A program made the position numbers and the translations under genes. This document shows positions 48,161 to 57,671 of a stretch of 64,000 nucleotides of DNA, in pieces. The notes below the pieces were generated by a model. It searched no databases, was not told where the DNA came from, and saw nothing but the letters and a program-made list of their open reading frames with translations. The DNA is from Siphonodentalium dalli (taxonomy: Eukaryota; Mollusca; Scaphopoda; Gadilida; Siphonodentaliidae). The stretch covers positions 134,743,282-134,807,281 of the forward strand of contig CP136062.1 in assembly GCA_032622095.1 (NCBI GenBank), written 5' to 3'. Numbering within the stretch: the stretch's first letter is position 1; every line of letters starts with the position of its first letter.

Positions 48161-49560
48161 TTTGAGCTATTGCTATATGTTGGCGTCCGTTCGTTCGTTC
48201 GTCCGTGCGCGCGGTCGTGCGTCAACATTTTCCGTTAGCACACACTACAATCCTTTGGCAAACCCTATACAGACGTATCTCACCCGATCGTCATCAAACT
48301 TCATATGGATCTTCGGGTAGCCTCTAGATGGGAGCCATGGATTTTTCCTCAAATTCGTTAAAAAACATGGCCGCCATGAATCATCTTGGATTTAAATTTA
48401 AATCCATCGGCACACCTGGCAGCCCGCATGTATTGGATAATTGTTTCGAACATATACAGGCATGTTTAGGATCACCTCCAGGTGGGTGCTATCGAATTTG
48501 AAAATTTTCAATGAAAAACATGGTCATCCATCTTGGATTTTACTCTTTGCATGACAAAATAATTTGACGCACCCTACATACGAAATTCCTCATCCGATCA
48601 GCACCTGCATGTGGATCTTTTGTGTGACCCCCTAGATCGGAGCCATCAATTTTTTTTCCGAATTTCGTCAATAAACGTGGCCATACTGGATTTTACTCTT
48701 TGTATGATTAAATCCTTCGGTATCCCTTACATGCCATCGCCCTCATCCGATCAACAACAAACTTCATATGGATATTCATGGTGGCCTTCTGGGACAGATG
48801 GGAGCCATCAATTTTTCCCCCGAAATTCGTTAAAAAACATGGCCGCCATCAGCCGTCTTGATTACAAACTTTGAATCCATCGGTACACCCTGAAGCTCGC
48901 ATTTATTGGAGAATAGTTCTGAAATATAATAGGCATGTTTACGATCACCTCTAGATGGAGGTGTCGAATTTGAACGATTTTCGCTGAAAAACATGGCCAC
49001 CGGCAGCCATTCTGTATGTTAATCTTTGCATGACTAAATCCTTTAACACATCCTACAGATCACATTCCTCGTCCGACCATCACCAAACTTCATATGGATC
49101 TTTTGGGTGACCACTGGATGGGAGCCATTTTTTCCGAATTTCGTTCAAAAACGTGGCCATCTTGGGTTTTACTCATTGTATGACTAAATCCTTCGGCATA
49201 CATTACAGGCCACCTCCCTCATCCGGTCAACAACAAATTTCATATGGATTTTCAGGGTGGCCTTACAGATGGGAGCCATACATTTTTTCCCCGAAATTCG
49301 TTAAAAAACATGGCCGCCATCAGCCATCTTGGATTAAAACTTTGCATACATCGGCACACCCTGAGGCCCGCATTTATTGGAGAATAGTTTTTTTTAATAT
49401 TATAGGCATGTTTATGATCACCTCTAGATGGGATGTATCGAATTTGGACGATTTTCGCTGAAAAACATGAATGTTACTCTTTGCATGATTAAATCCTTTG
49501 GCACACCCTACATATCACATTCCTCACCCGATCATCATCAAACTTCACATGAACACATAT
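48161..49560. repeat. Higher-order tandem repeat
   Basis: Opens with a cgttcgttcgttcgtccgtg run at about 48188. Blocks of the type cccgatcgtcatcaaacttc, atatggatctt, gatgggagccat and ttcgttaaaaaacatggccg recur near 48280, 48590, 48745, 49070, 49215 and 49525. Two unlike subunits alternate, giving a larger period of about 455-480 bp. Non-coding. Confidence 0.8.
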
Positions 49561-49656
49561 ATATATAACATATATCATATACACCACATACAGGCTGACA
49601 TTGTATTGAATGGGATCCAAATAAAACTGTAACATTCAATACCCCAAAACGTTCTA

Positions 49657-52222
49657 TGGGACCCATTCGATTTGGACTGAAGAAAAAAGTCAGTAGTGTC
49701 ACGAAAGGCGACTACATTTCAACGTCGACACTGAAGTCGTCGGTAGATAAATTGCAGAACACCATTGAAGAAAACAAACTTGATCAGAGAGAGAGGAACA
49801 CGAATCTACGAATGATGCAATAGCGGACGTTAAGAACCTTCTCATCCAGCAAACTGAAGAATTCAACAATAAAATTTCGGAACTAGAAAGTTACATTGAT
49901 GGGTTGAAAACGGAAAACATAAAACTGGAGAAAATGGTCACCAGTATGAAGGATCAATTGTCGGAAAAGATCGATGTTCCAATTAAACCTCGTATTGGAG
50001 GAGACGAATCATCTACTTCAATGCATGAAACTGGTGGCTCTTGGTGCGACGAATTAAAATCTGACACGGCAACATCGCGGGAAATCGAAAATGGTTTAAA
50101 CTGTATTTCTGATATCCAAATTACTACATCAAACAGATTAGGTTGATTTGATGATCAGAATCTATCATTGGGGTCAATTCCATTTGAAAACGGGGAAGAC
50201 ATAGAAGAAATATGCAAGTACGAAAATGGAAACGATATCGACACCGAACGAGAGAGCAAGTGGTCAGTGAAACTTCAGTGCATTTGATTCTCGGAGATTC
50301 TGTTATAAGGAACCTAATCCCCCATAAGCTGTCTGTTGGGAACGAGGAAGTACAATGTGTTGTTAGACCCGGCCAAAGGTTGAAAGGTATTCTGCGGTGG
50401 TTGGAGGACGACAACACGACAAGGTACAACTAGAATGCAATCAGAGAGATGCCAACGTGCGCAAAAATGTAATAAAAAATAATTAAAAAAAATAATTTCA
50501 CTGTATTTTACTTAATTTATTTAATTTAATTTAATTTAATGTTAGCAAAAAAGACAAATACAATCTTCAATAATTTTATTTAGGGGATAACAGTGTGGTG
50601 TTTTATGATTTCGGAAAGGTACATGGCGAATATACTGTGGCAAATTTAGTTAACGGGTATTTGCCACAGTATATTCGCCATGTACCTTTCCGAAATCACA
50701 AAACACCACACTGTCATCCCCATTATAATGCTCTTCGAACTTAAAAATGTTATTTAGACAAACAAATGGCTCCTAATTATCAACGAAATGTGCGGCCATA
50801 GAAAACACTCACGACTTTTTATTTTAAATTTAATGCGCTAGATAAAATATAGTCCCCCAATTACCATCGCTCTTATCGTTAAAAATACTGATAAACATGA
50901 AAAATTGCCACCTCAATTATAAATAAATATGCACAACAATTAGTTTCTGCATGTACCTGATGTCTTTTTCAGATGTTTACCACTTACAAATTGCGGTTTT
51001 GATTTTACCGCGATCTTGAAGTTGAATTGAAACAATGGGAAATTGTTTACTCAATGCGATGTATTTCACGCCATGTCTGTCGCGATTTCATGTCAAGAAA
51101 TTTGGTCAAATGATATCGAGACACTGACATTGGTGGGGTATAACGTTGTGGTGTTTTGTATTTTCTGAAAGTACATGTATACAGGGCGAATGTACTGACT
51201 GTCAATTTTCGACAAAAGCCACATCGCTGGTTTGTTTATATAGCAACGAGCTAGTAACGGAAGCCAGTGCCAAGGGCGTCAACTCTATAATCTACTCCGT
51301 AACGTCGCCGGCATGTACTGCGTAAGGGTGACGTCATGGAGTGAAATCGGTAGGGTGACGCCAACGTACCTACGAATCTGACTGATCGCCATACTGTTGC
51401 GCGAGCGCACGTAATTTATATAGCAACGAGCTCGTGACGGAAGTCAGTGCCAAGGGCGTCAACTCTATAATCTACTCCGTAACGTCGCCGGCATGTACTG
51501 CGTAAGGGTGACGTCATGGAGTGAAATCGGTAGGGTGACACAAACGTACCTACGAATCTGACTGATCGCCATACTGTAATTGCGCGAGCGCACGTAATAA
51601 TGTACGTAAAGTTACCATCCATGTCGGAATTAAAAGTTGTAGGCATGGCATAGAGACAAGTGATAAAGAATTGGATGACTTGTGTGCAGAAATAAAGAGA
51701 AAATTACCACTAGCAGAGATATGCTTCTCCTCTGTTCTCCCGACCAAGCATTCCGACTCTATTAACCGCATGGTAGAACATACGAATCGAAAGTATCACG
51801 ATCTATGCTTGCAACGTGGGTATACTTATATTGACAATGCAAATCAATTCGTAAATTCGCACAGAGAAGTCCGCAGCGAATTATACCGCGATTACTGGCA
51901 TCCGAGTATAATTGGAACCAAAGTTCTTGCAAAGAGTATTAAATACTCACATCAGATTCTTGACAAGGACTGGCAGGATATTCAGATAGTGAGACCACGG
52001 GAAATGCAGAATCACGGCTACCAACGAAGTTTTACACCCACGCAGCGGAGAATGGTCAGTCACACGCAACATCAGCAATACGATTCATCATGGCATAGTT
52101 ACAGGAAACCAAGTTTTGCAGACACTCGAATGGGATATAGATATGGTACACATAACCAAAGAGACCCACAGTTGTTTTTCTTGCGGAAAGACATTTCTTT
52201 CTTGAAGCAGCAGCTGTCATGA
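49657..52222 (+). pseudogene. LINE-3 ORF1: coiled coil and split SGNH esterase
   Basis: The first part (MGPIRFGLKKKVSSV, then EEFNNKISELESYIDGLKTE) is a coiled coil to about 49980, with a frameshift near 49800 and a stop at 50144. 50212-50433 carries the esterase front with the nucleophile block LILGDSVIRNLIP and VVRPGQRLKGILRWLE. After the insertion it resumes near 51603 with VTIHVGIKSC (HVG.N block, the Asn altered) and DDLCAEIKRKLPLAEICFSS, and reaches the His block YWHPSIIGTKVLA near 51895. The tail is rich in Arg, His and Gln. The split halves show it cannot make one protein. Confidence 0.78.
50470..51600. mobile_element. Foldback-like insertion in LINE-3 ORF1
   Basis: Contains a 63-bp palindrome, arms 50583-50645 and 50659-50721 (ggggataacagtgtggtgtt and its inverse), and a diverged third copy of the arm at about 51135-51195. 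It ends with two tandem copies of a 180-bp unit (51236-51415 and 51416-51598) differing at few positions. No protein recognised. An aatgta flanks both sides, a possible but unproven target duplication. Confidence 0.75.
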
Positions 52223-52486
52223 TTGATTCGTGTGGTGGCCTAATTGATTTATGCACAAATTATTCCGTTTATATTAATATTATATGCTTAGATATGCATT
52301 ATTCAACAAATCACTTTTTATTTCAGCTTCCGTTATAAAAAGTGAAATTATATATCACCGTATAAAATACAGATGTATGCACGTTTTTGACAGAGACAGT
52401 ACGTATAACGTTTAATAATGACTGCGCATTATCTCCGATGACCCTCGGTTCATACATATTTCCTACTGTGAATTTTTTTTACATTA

Positions 52487-54174
52487 ATGACATATTCAAA
52501 GCAATCCAATGATGTGACTTTATGTTACACAACATGGAATGCCCAAGGGCTTGTAAACAAAATCGATGACCCCGATTTCCGTAGACTAATAGAACGTTAC
52601 GATTTCATAACTTTATCTGAAACCTGGCACAACGATTCGACACAAATTAATTTACCTGGCTATACTTGTAATGACTTATGTAGAAGTTCTCAAGAAAACG
52701 AGAGAGGTGGAATCGCATTCTACTATCGGACAAATACGGAAGATTGGTTAAAAATGTAACTCATATTGAAGATGTTGCACTGTTTGTCGAATTTGAAGGC
52801 GAAATTTTCCATCAAAATTGCAGCGTTGTCTTTGTTTCAATTATATTCCGCCCCAATCATCGACTTACTGGAATAAGCGAAAAGTTATGACTTGATTTTT
52901 TCAGTGAGATGTCGAAATAGATCTTCGTAAATATGGCGATAGATCAGTAATAATCATGGGAGGAGATTTTAACTCTCGAACAGGTGGGATACCGGATTAT
53001 GTCGAGCAAGGTGATGATAACTATATTTCTCTTCCGGATAGTTATGTTTTGGATTGTGTTAAAGACAGAAACAGTTTAGACAGACATGTAAACTCATTTG
53101 GGATACAACTTCTCAAGTTATGTAAATCCACTTCAATTAGAATACTTAATGCTCGTAAATCTGGTGATTCTTTGGGAAACTACACCTCTTACCATTATAA
53201 CGGGGCACGTTTAGTAGATTATATTCTCGTGTCTGAAAGATATCTGTCCGATGTAAGTTACTTTTGCGTGAAGCAACATAATGAATACTCTGACCATTGC
53301 CAATTAACAATGCACATTAAGCTCAAAGGAAACGTGAATACATTAAATACATGTCAATTCAAATATAAATATAGCGAACCGGAAGTTGCCATTAAATGGA
53401 CCTCAGACAGCAATTCAAAAGCTTCAGAAGCGATCAATGATCGCGATATTAAAAAGCGACTCTTACAATTCAGATTGACTAATTATGAACATAATCGCAA
53501 CGGAACAGAATGTGCAATTCGGGATAATGAAAATATTTTAACATCTATCAACACTAAAGCTGCCCAAATTAAAAATAATAAGTTTAAACGACAGCAAAAG
53601 AAAAGGAAATGGTTTGATGAGGGTTGCAAGCAATTAAAACATAAAATGACAAATGCGTGTCGTGAAATGAAGCAAAACCCAACCGATGCAACAGTTAGGA
53701 CTAATTTTTTCTCATCCAAAAAAGCATATAAGAAAGAAACAAAGAACAAATCAAAAATGTACTTCCAGGGATTAGCAGAATCAGTAGACAAAATGGAGGA
53801 TACAGACCCTTCCGAGTATTGGCGATTGATAAAAGAATTTAGAAATAAACGTGATGAAACAAATTACTTGCATCCAGACGAAAGTGGACTTTTTCAAAAA
53901 GATACTCTGCCCAGATAATGTTTCTGCAAATAAGAAAATATATACGAATTCCAAAACAACAAAAATGTATGAAAGTGATATCGAAGCCAGTGAAATAATT
54001 AATTGCGTTAAACTACTTAAAAACATAAAATCACCTGGATATGGAAATTTCTCGAATGAATTGCTTAAAATTGTTGTTCCCGCGACAATAGACGAAGTAG
54101 TCAAATTATTTAACAAGGTATTAAACTCTGGTCATTATCCAGACAGCTGGAATGTGTCACTCATTACTTCATAC
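52487..54174 (+). pseudogene. LINE-3 ORF2: endonuclease, linker, RT start; truncated
   Basis: The endonuclease opens with YTTWNAQGLVNKI and ITLSETWHNDST, then breaks at about 52757. It resumes at 52956 with MGGDFNSRTG, ARLVDYILVSERYL and EYSDHCQL, so the catalytic Asp, Asn and His are visible. The linker (KRKWFDEGCKQLKHKM, YWRLIKEFRNKR) ends in a stop at 53916-53918. Another frame continues with IINCVKLLKNIKSPGYGNFS and FNKVLNSGHYPDSWNVSLIT before the element ends. All RT catalytic motifs are missing. Confidence 0.85.
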
Positions 54175-54178
54175 TAAT

Positions 54179-54412
54179 ATGTCACACCCCAATGATTACG
54201 AACAACACCCGTGTGTTTTCGTGAAAAAGTGGACAATACGATCAAACATTACTGTTACAGTATGTAATAATCAAGGACACATTTATACAGACATTAGGCG
54301 AGTTGTGAATAACACTCCGACGATTATAGGTATTCCGTTAAATTTGAACCAGTGGTCAATCTTCAAGCATATATTCAGTGATATCGATAAAACTATAAGA
54401 GAAGAAGAATAA
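54179..54412 (+). CDS. PC4/Sub1-like single-strand DNA-binding protein
   Basis: A 77-residue ORF from ATG to stop. Residues 13-73 fit the PC4 C-terminal domain: strand-rich VFVKKWTIRSNITVTVCN, then GHIYTDIR, then GIPLNLNQWSIFKH (51-64) and SDIDKTIRE (67-75). The G.xLN..QW..(F/L)K...DID..(I/V)R pattern is the diagnostic part. Known role of the family: binds melted DNA and assists transcription or replication. The gene is compact and intronless and sits 40 bp before the capsid-like gene on the same strand, which suggests a viral or mobile-element gene rather than host SUB1. The ATG lies four bases after the LINE-3 break, so promoter sequence upstream has been lost. I am fairly sure of the fold family, less of the origin. 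Confidence 0.72.
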   Translation: MSHPNDYEQHPCVFVKKWTIRSNITVTVCNNQGHIYTDIRRVVNNTPTIIGIPLNLNQWSIFKHIFSDIDKTIREEE

Positions 54413-54428
54413 TGATTCTCTTTGAATT

Positions 54429-54450
54429 TTTTTTTTTATAAACTATAGTC
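54429..54450 (+). promoter_or_regulatory. TATA-like A+T block before the capsid-like gene
   Basis: tttttttataaactatag lies just before the ATG at 54453, within a 40-bp gap. It could be a compact viral-style promoter. Confidence 0.3.
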
Positions 54451-54452
54451 AT

Positions 54453-54814
54453 ATGGATAATTATTATCTTTACCTGACTAGCGACGATTCGATTAATAAA
54501 TATCCAGATAATCGTCCTCTCGACTTCACAATAGAGTTACCTGGTGTATTAATATTGGAAGGCACGTGGTTATGTTGTTTGAAAGACATAAATATAACTG
54601 TTCATATAGACACGGATTTATTATATATCTGTTCGGATATGCGGAGAATCAATAGCTCGTGACACATCATTCCCCATCCTCAGGGTTATAAAGCGAGACA
54701 CACGTGATACGGGTGATTAATCAGAGTTTTGAGGACTCATTCTACATAAATGTCCGGCAGGATAAACTTCATCGTCTCCAGCTGGCGTCTCAGGATTTTT
54801 ATAATAGGCGATAA
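54453..54814 (+). pseudogene. Maverick/Polinton-like minor capsid (penton-type) remnant
   Basis: The first frame (54453-54662, 69 codons) has the start typical of this family: a YYLYLTSDDSINKYPDN-like opening and DFTIELPGVLILEGTW. It then jumps early to LLYICSD, which belongs much later in the family protein, so a long central part is deleted. After the stop at 54660-54662, family-like sequence continues in a second frame to a stop at 54718 (DTSFPILRVI) and in a third frame to 54812 (FEDSFYINVRQDKLHRLQL). One internal deletion and two frameshifts make it non-functional. Recognition rests on my memory of the family layout, with no search possible. Confidence 0.55.
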
Positions 54815-54870
54815 ACTTTCTAAAATAAATGCAGAAAAAAGAGTGACTTGTACACTACATTTGAAGAAAC

Positions 54871-55194
54871 ATGTCGATCCCGTATATTCCAATAGATATT
54901 GAAAAGTGGAGAAAACATTTCAGAGACATGATTGATGGGAAGTTAACGCCAGATAATAAGTGTCACTACTTTATTGCCAGAACTAAAAATAGTGATAGTG
55001 AAGAAGACGTTCTAAAACCACATATTAATGTAGTGACGCCCGTCGCGCAAGCGATTGAAATGGCTAAGGTCGAAGTTGCAGCAAATAAGTTGACAAACAC
55101 ACGTAAAGCGTCCAAAAAACCCAAAAAGAGAGGGTTAGCTGGAGGTTTGTCTAATAATAATAAGAAGATGGAAAGCGAATTGTCATTCGATTAG
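54871..55194 (+). CDS. Small basic virus-like protein
   Basis: 107 residues, ATG to stop. The N-terminus IPIDIEKWRKHFRDMIDGKL (residues 7-26), then VVTPVAQAIEMAK (54-66) and a Lys/Arg-rich patch at 78-99 (RKASKKPKKRGLAGG), match the plan of a small basic protein I associate with Maverick-like elements, perhaps a core or DNA-packing protein. It lacks membrane segments and a signal peptide. It follows the capsid-like gene by 56 bp on the same strand, and the next ATG is 7 bp downstream. The frame is intact although its neighbour is broken. The function is inferred. Confidence 0.5.
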   Translation: MSIPYIPIDIEKWRKHFRDMIDGKLTPDNKCHYFIARTKNSDSEEDVLKPHINVVTPVAQAIEMAKVEVAANKLTNTRKASKKPKKRGLAGGLSNNNKKMESELSFD

Positions 55195-55201
55195 CCAAAT
55201 C

Positions 55202-55444
55202 ATGAATGAATACAGAGAGTACCATACTGATAAATTGGCATTATTTGAATCACCGGCGGTCAAAGATCTATACCCTAGACCCGTGACGAACGTACTCTTA
55301 ACGCGACGGTTGTATACCACACCACATTCTCTCTTTTTATCGCTACTTATAAGAGTGATCGTTCTTCCAATAATTCGCGATAATGCACGGGTGTCATTTA
55401 TGCGGAAATATTTTATCGACGAACTACAATCTACAAAGACATAA
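55202..55444 (+). CDS. Short ORF of unknown function, possibly a truncated capsid-region gene
   Basis: 80 residues beginning EYREYHTDKLALFESPAV, then TTPHSLFLSLLIRVIVLPII, which is mildly hydrophobic. The last 62 bp overlap the next gene, and the tail may be read from its promoter and start region. In Maverick-like elements a major capsid gene often follows a small basic gene, so this may be its start fused by deletion to unrelated sequence. That is a guess. Shortness and the overlap make the coding status uncertain. Confidence 0.3.
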   Translation: MNEYREYHTDKLALFESPAVKDLYPRPVTNVLLTRRLYTTPHSLFLSLLIRVIVLPIIRDNARVSFMRKYFIDELQSTKT

Positions 55445-55922
55445 ACAGATTAAACACAGAGTTATGTTCGGGACAAAAACAGATTTCTTAGGAGAAGATA
55501 CCGATTACCTAGAATCTGATATCGTTCCCCGTTCATCTTCATCTGAATCTAGAACCGCTTCGTCAGATTCAGAAGATGATACTGTCGCCGGTAGTAGAAC
55601 GGTATTCGGTCGTAATAAAGCTGCGCGATGTGTCAACGAGATGGACACATTCAAAAGTATGATGAAACGCGTCACCAATGATGCGAAAGGAGAAGAGAGC
55701 ATGTCGGGAGAAGAGGCTACCATCGACACAGAGTTTGCTCTCTTTCTCAAAAGTTATAGACGATTAATAGAATACCAGTATCGATTGAAAACATCACCCA
55801 TACATAACATTATCATGAAGAAAATGGTCAAACTGACCAAACACGGATATAATAATGAATGGGCTGCAGATGAAGCGATGAGAAAATTCAAGAAACTCCT
55901 AGAAATATGTTTAACGTTCTAA
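55383..55922 (+). CDS. Acidic C2H2 zinc-finger protein
   Basis: 179 residues, intact. One finger sits at the very N-terminus with C4, C7, H20 and H25 (CHLCGNILSTNYNLQRH...H). Residues 45-67 are Ser/Asp/Glu-rich (SSSSESRTASSDSEDD). Residues 115-179 are predicted helical and basic (FALFLKSYRRLIEYQYRL, MVKLTKHGYNNEWAADEAMR). A lone N-terminal finger plus an acidic spacer suggests a DNA-binding regulator. The start is chosen at 55383 because the finger begins three residues later. A ccaataattcgcgata block precedes it, and AATAAA follows about 25 bp after the stop. It lies on the same strand as the virus-like ORFs and is intronless. A diverged copy of its 5' end lies at 57425-57475. I do not know a named family. 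Confidence 0.6.
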   Translation: MHGCHLCGNILSTNYNLQRHKQIKHRVMFGTKTDFLGEDTDYLESDIVPRSSSSESRTASSDSEDDTVAGSRTVFGRNKAARCVNEMDTFKSMMKRVTNDAKGEESMSGEEATIDTEFALFLKSYRRLIEYQYRLKTSPIHNIIMKKMVKLTKHGYNNEWAADEAMRKFKKLLEICLTF

Positions 55923-55945
55923 GATTCAGACAATGATTAAATTTC

Positions 55946-55953
55946 AATAAACT
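55946..55953 (+). terminator. Poly(A) signal after the C2H2 gene
   Basis: AATAAA within tttcaataaacttc, about 25 bp after the stop codon. Confidence 0.5.
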
Positions 55954-56059
55954 TCATCAACATGATATTCTCGTTTTCGTTATATATCTATTAGCAGGGA
56001 GAGAGTGAGTGGATTATTGGGAATTGTAGAGCGAGAAACGATACATATTGATAAATGGT

Positions 56060-56125
56060 ACATTATCACGTGATAAGGTCAATTTATCCACGGTGTCACT
56101 TTTCTATCTATAAAATGGAAAGAAA
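56060..56125 (+). promoter_or_regulatory. Repeated promoter-like block
   Basis: ggtcaatttatccacggtgt...ctatctataaaatgg is repeated with changes at about 57020-57060. The first copy has a TATA-like ctataaaa. It may be a promoter unit of the virus-like element. Confidence 0.3.
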
Positions 56126-56145
56126 ATTATCGACATGATCACTTG

Positions 56146-56216
56146 CTCACTATTTTCTCTTTTTCCCTCTCCCCTCTTGCTCATTTACTTTTTTCCCTCT
56201 CCCCTCTTCTTGCTCT
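56146..56216. repeat. Polypyrimidine tract with internal duplication
   Basis: The phrase ttttccctctcccctctt occurs twice in a 70-bp C/T-rich strand. Triplex (H-DNA) formation is possible. Confidence 0.7.
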
Positions 56217-56220
56217 GGTG

Positions 56221-56712
56221 TTACGTATGTATATACGTGTACAATATCTAATATGTGACCTCTGGTGAAATAGCGATACACGATGCTCAATAACTTCATC
56301 GTGATAGAGAAGTAAAGAATAAACGTTCTTTATTATTTATGTAAGAGCAATGACATTCAAATTATTTCAAGTAAAAAATTGTGGAGACAATTATATGATG
56401 GAATAGACGGGACGGCGTCTGATGGACTGGTCCGAGTCGCTGTCATCTTGGCCAATGTCACCATCAGTATGAATGCATATATTCCAGTGTTTATCATCAG
56501 CATGGTAGGAAACATTCTCGGCGTGTTGGTCATTTTGTCGTTGATTACATACAATCAATTGGTACAGCGATAAGCATAACAATTGAAAATTTCTTGCATC
56601 ATCATGTTTTCAGTTTGTTCAAAATAACAATAACATCAAAGTAACTTCAAGGGTTGCGTGTTACAGCGTGTACATATTATTTGAGCGTATGTATGCATAG
56701 TTCGATAAGCTG
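56221..56712. repeat. 0.5-kb direct repeat, copy 1
   Basis: Starts ttacgtatgtatatacgtgt and ends tatgcatagttcgataagct. Copy 2 is 57672-58182, in the same orientation, offset about 1.45 kb. Open frames exist on both strands (a hydrophobic + strand frame at 56379-56573 without an ATG start, and two minus-strand frames), so coding status is undecided. Confidence 0.85.
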
Positions 56713-57009
56713 ACAATATTTATGCATGGTAAAATTAGATTCATACATAACGGTAAGGGTAAGGTAATTGTTTTATGGTCGTGTTTTTGTTAAGGCCATG
56801 TTCTAACATAGATCGATAAATTCAGAGGTATGTACTATATTATATAATTTATTCGTCTATATTTTATCAATGTTGTAATGATAGTGTAAACATTCGCTCG
56901 TTCTTTTATCACAAATAATCACACGAGTCAATGTAAAGCAACACATTATAGTAATGCGATAACGAACATCAAACAAGTCTGCACACGCATATATGTCAAA
57001 AGATACAAT

Positions 57010-57345
57010 AGCAGTCATTGGTCAATGTATCCACGGTGTCACTTTTCGATCTATAGGATGTTTCACACAGTAGGACTAACGAATTTGTAAATGTGAAATT
57101 GATGGGGCAACATTTGTGAGCATGTGCGGACACCAGATTGGCGCATTTACTGATCACGTGATAAGCTGCTAATATAGTCCATGTAATAAGATTACTATAT
57201 GTATGCATAAGTCTGAATAGCTCGATAAACTGCTAATATGTACAGGTGATACGATTACTATATGTATGCATAACTCTGAATAGATCCATAAACTGCTAAT
57301 ATGTACAGGTGATAAGATTATTATTAGCATTAACGCGATAAGCCA
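57010..57345. repeat. Short tandem units of the virus-like flank
   Basis: The phrase ata(a)gctgctaatatgtac, or close variants, starts near 57163, 57227 and 57291, with actatatgtatgcataa between. Related units are at about 56703 and 58174. Unit length is about 64 bp. Confidence 0.7.
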
Positions 57346-57424
57346 TTGGGTCCTCGCCCCCTTTTTAGCAACGCTTTTTAAAATAACCGACTGACGATTC
57401 TCATTCTAAGAACAATAACTCTAT

Positions 57425-57475
57425 AAACGTACGCTCTTCCAATAATTCTCGATAATGTAAGTGTGTCATTTATGC
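57425..57475 (+). pseudogene. Partial copy of the C2H2 gene start
   Basis: cttccaataattctcgataa then tgtaagtgtgtcatttatgc matches the promoter and first codons at 55363-55405, but the codon after ATG is TAA, so it cannot make the protein. Confidence 0.6.
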
Positions 57476-57671
57476 TGAAAGATGAATAAAGAGCGTTGAT
57501 TTACTACGAGGTAATACTCATTATGTGGATGTCTTGTGCTCCGACACGTACACATTGGGTACGCGCATGAATAGGTGCGGGTAAGTGGCGCTATATGCCA
57601 TATACTCGATAGACCTATTTACAGTCACAATCGCGAATAATCGAAACATATCAGCTTTGTTTAGTCTGATG

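Larger units (their letters stand above)
49600..54174 (+). mobile_element. LINE-3: esterase-type LINE, interrupted and 3'-truncated
   Basis: Plus strand. ORF1 (about 49657-52222) has coiled coil and SGNH esterase parts split by an insertion at about 50470-51600. ORF2 (about 52487-54174) has endonuclease, linker and RT start. Coding stops abruptly at 54174 within the RT fingers, where the virus-like block begins, so the 3' part was lost by recombination rather than by the usual 5' truncation. Confidence 0.85.

Noticed and set aside
56379-56573. 64-codon two-helix membrane protein
   Set aside because: The frame starts at TTG, has no suitable ATG, and is stopped by TGA in the duplicate copy.
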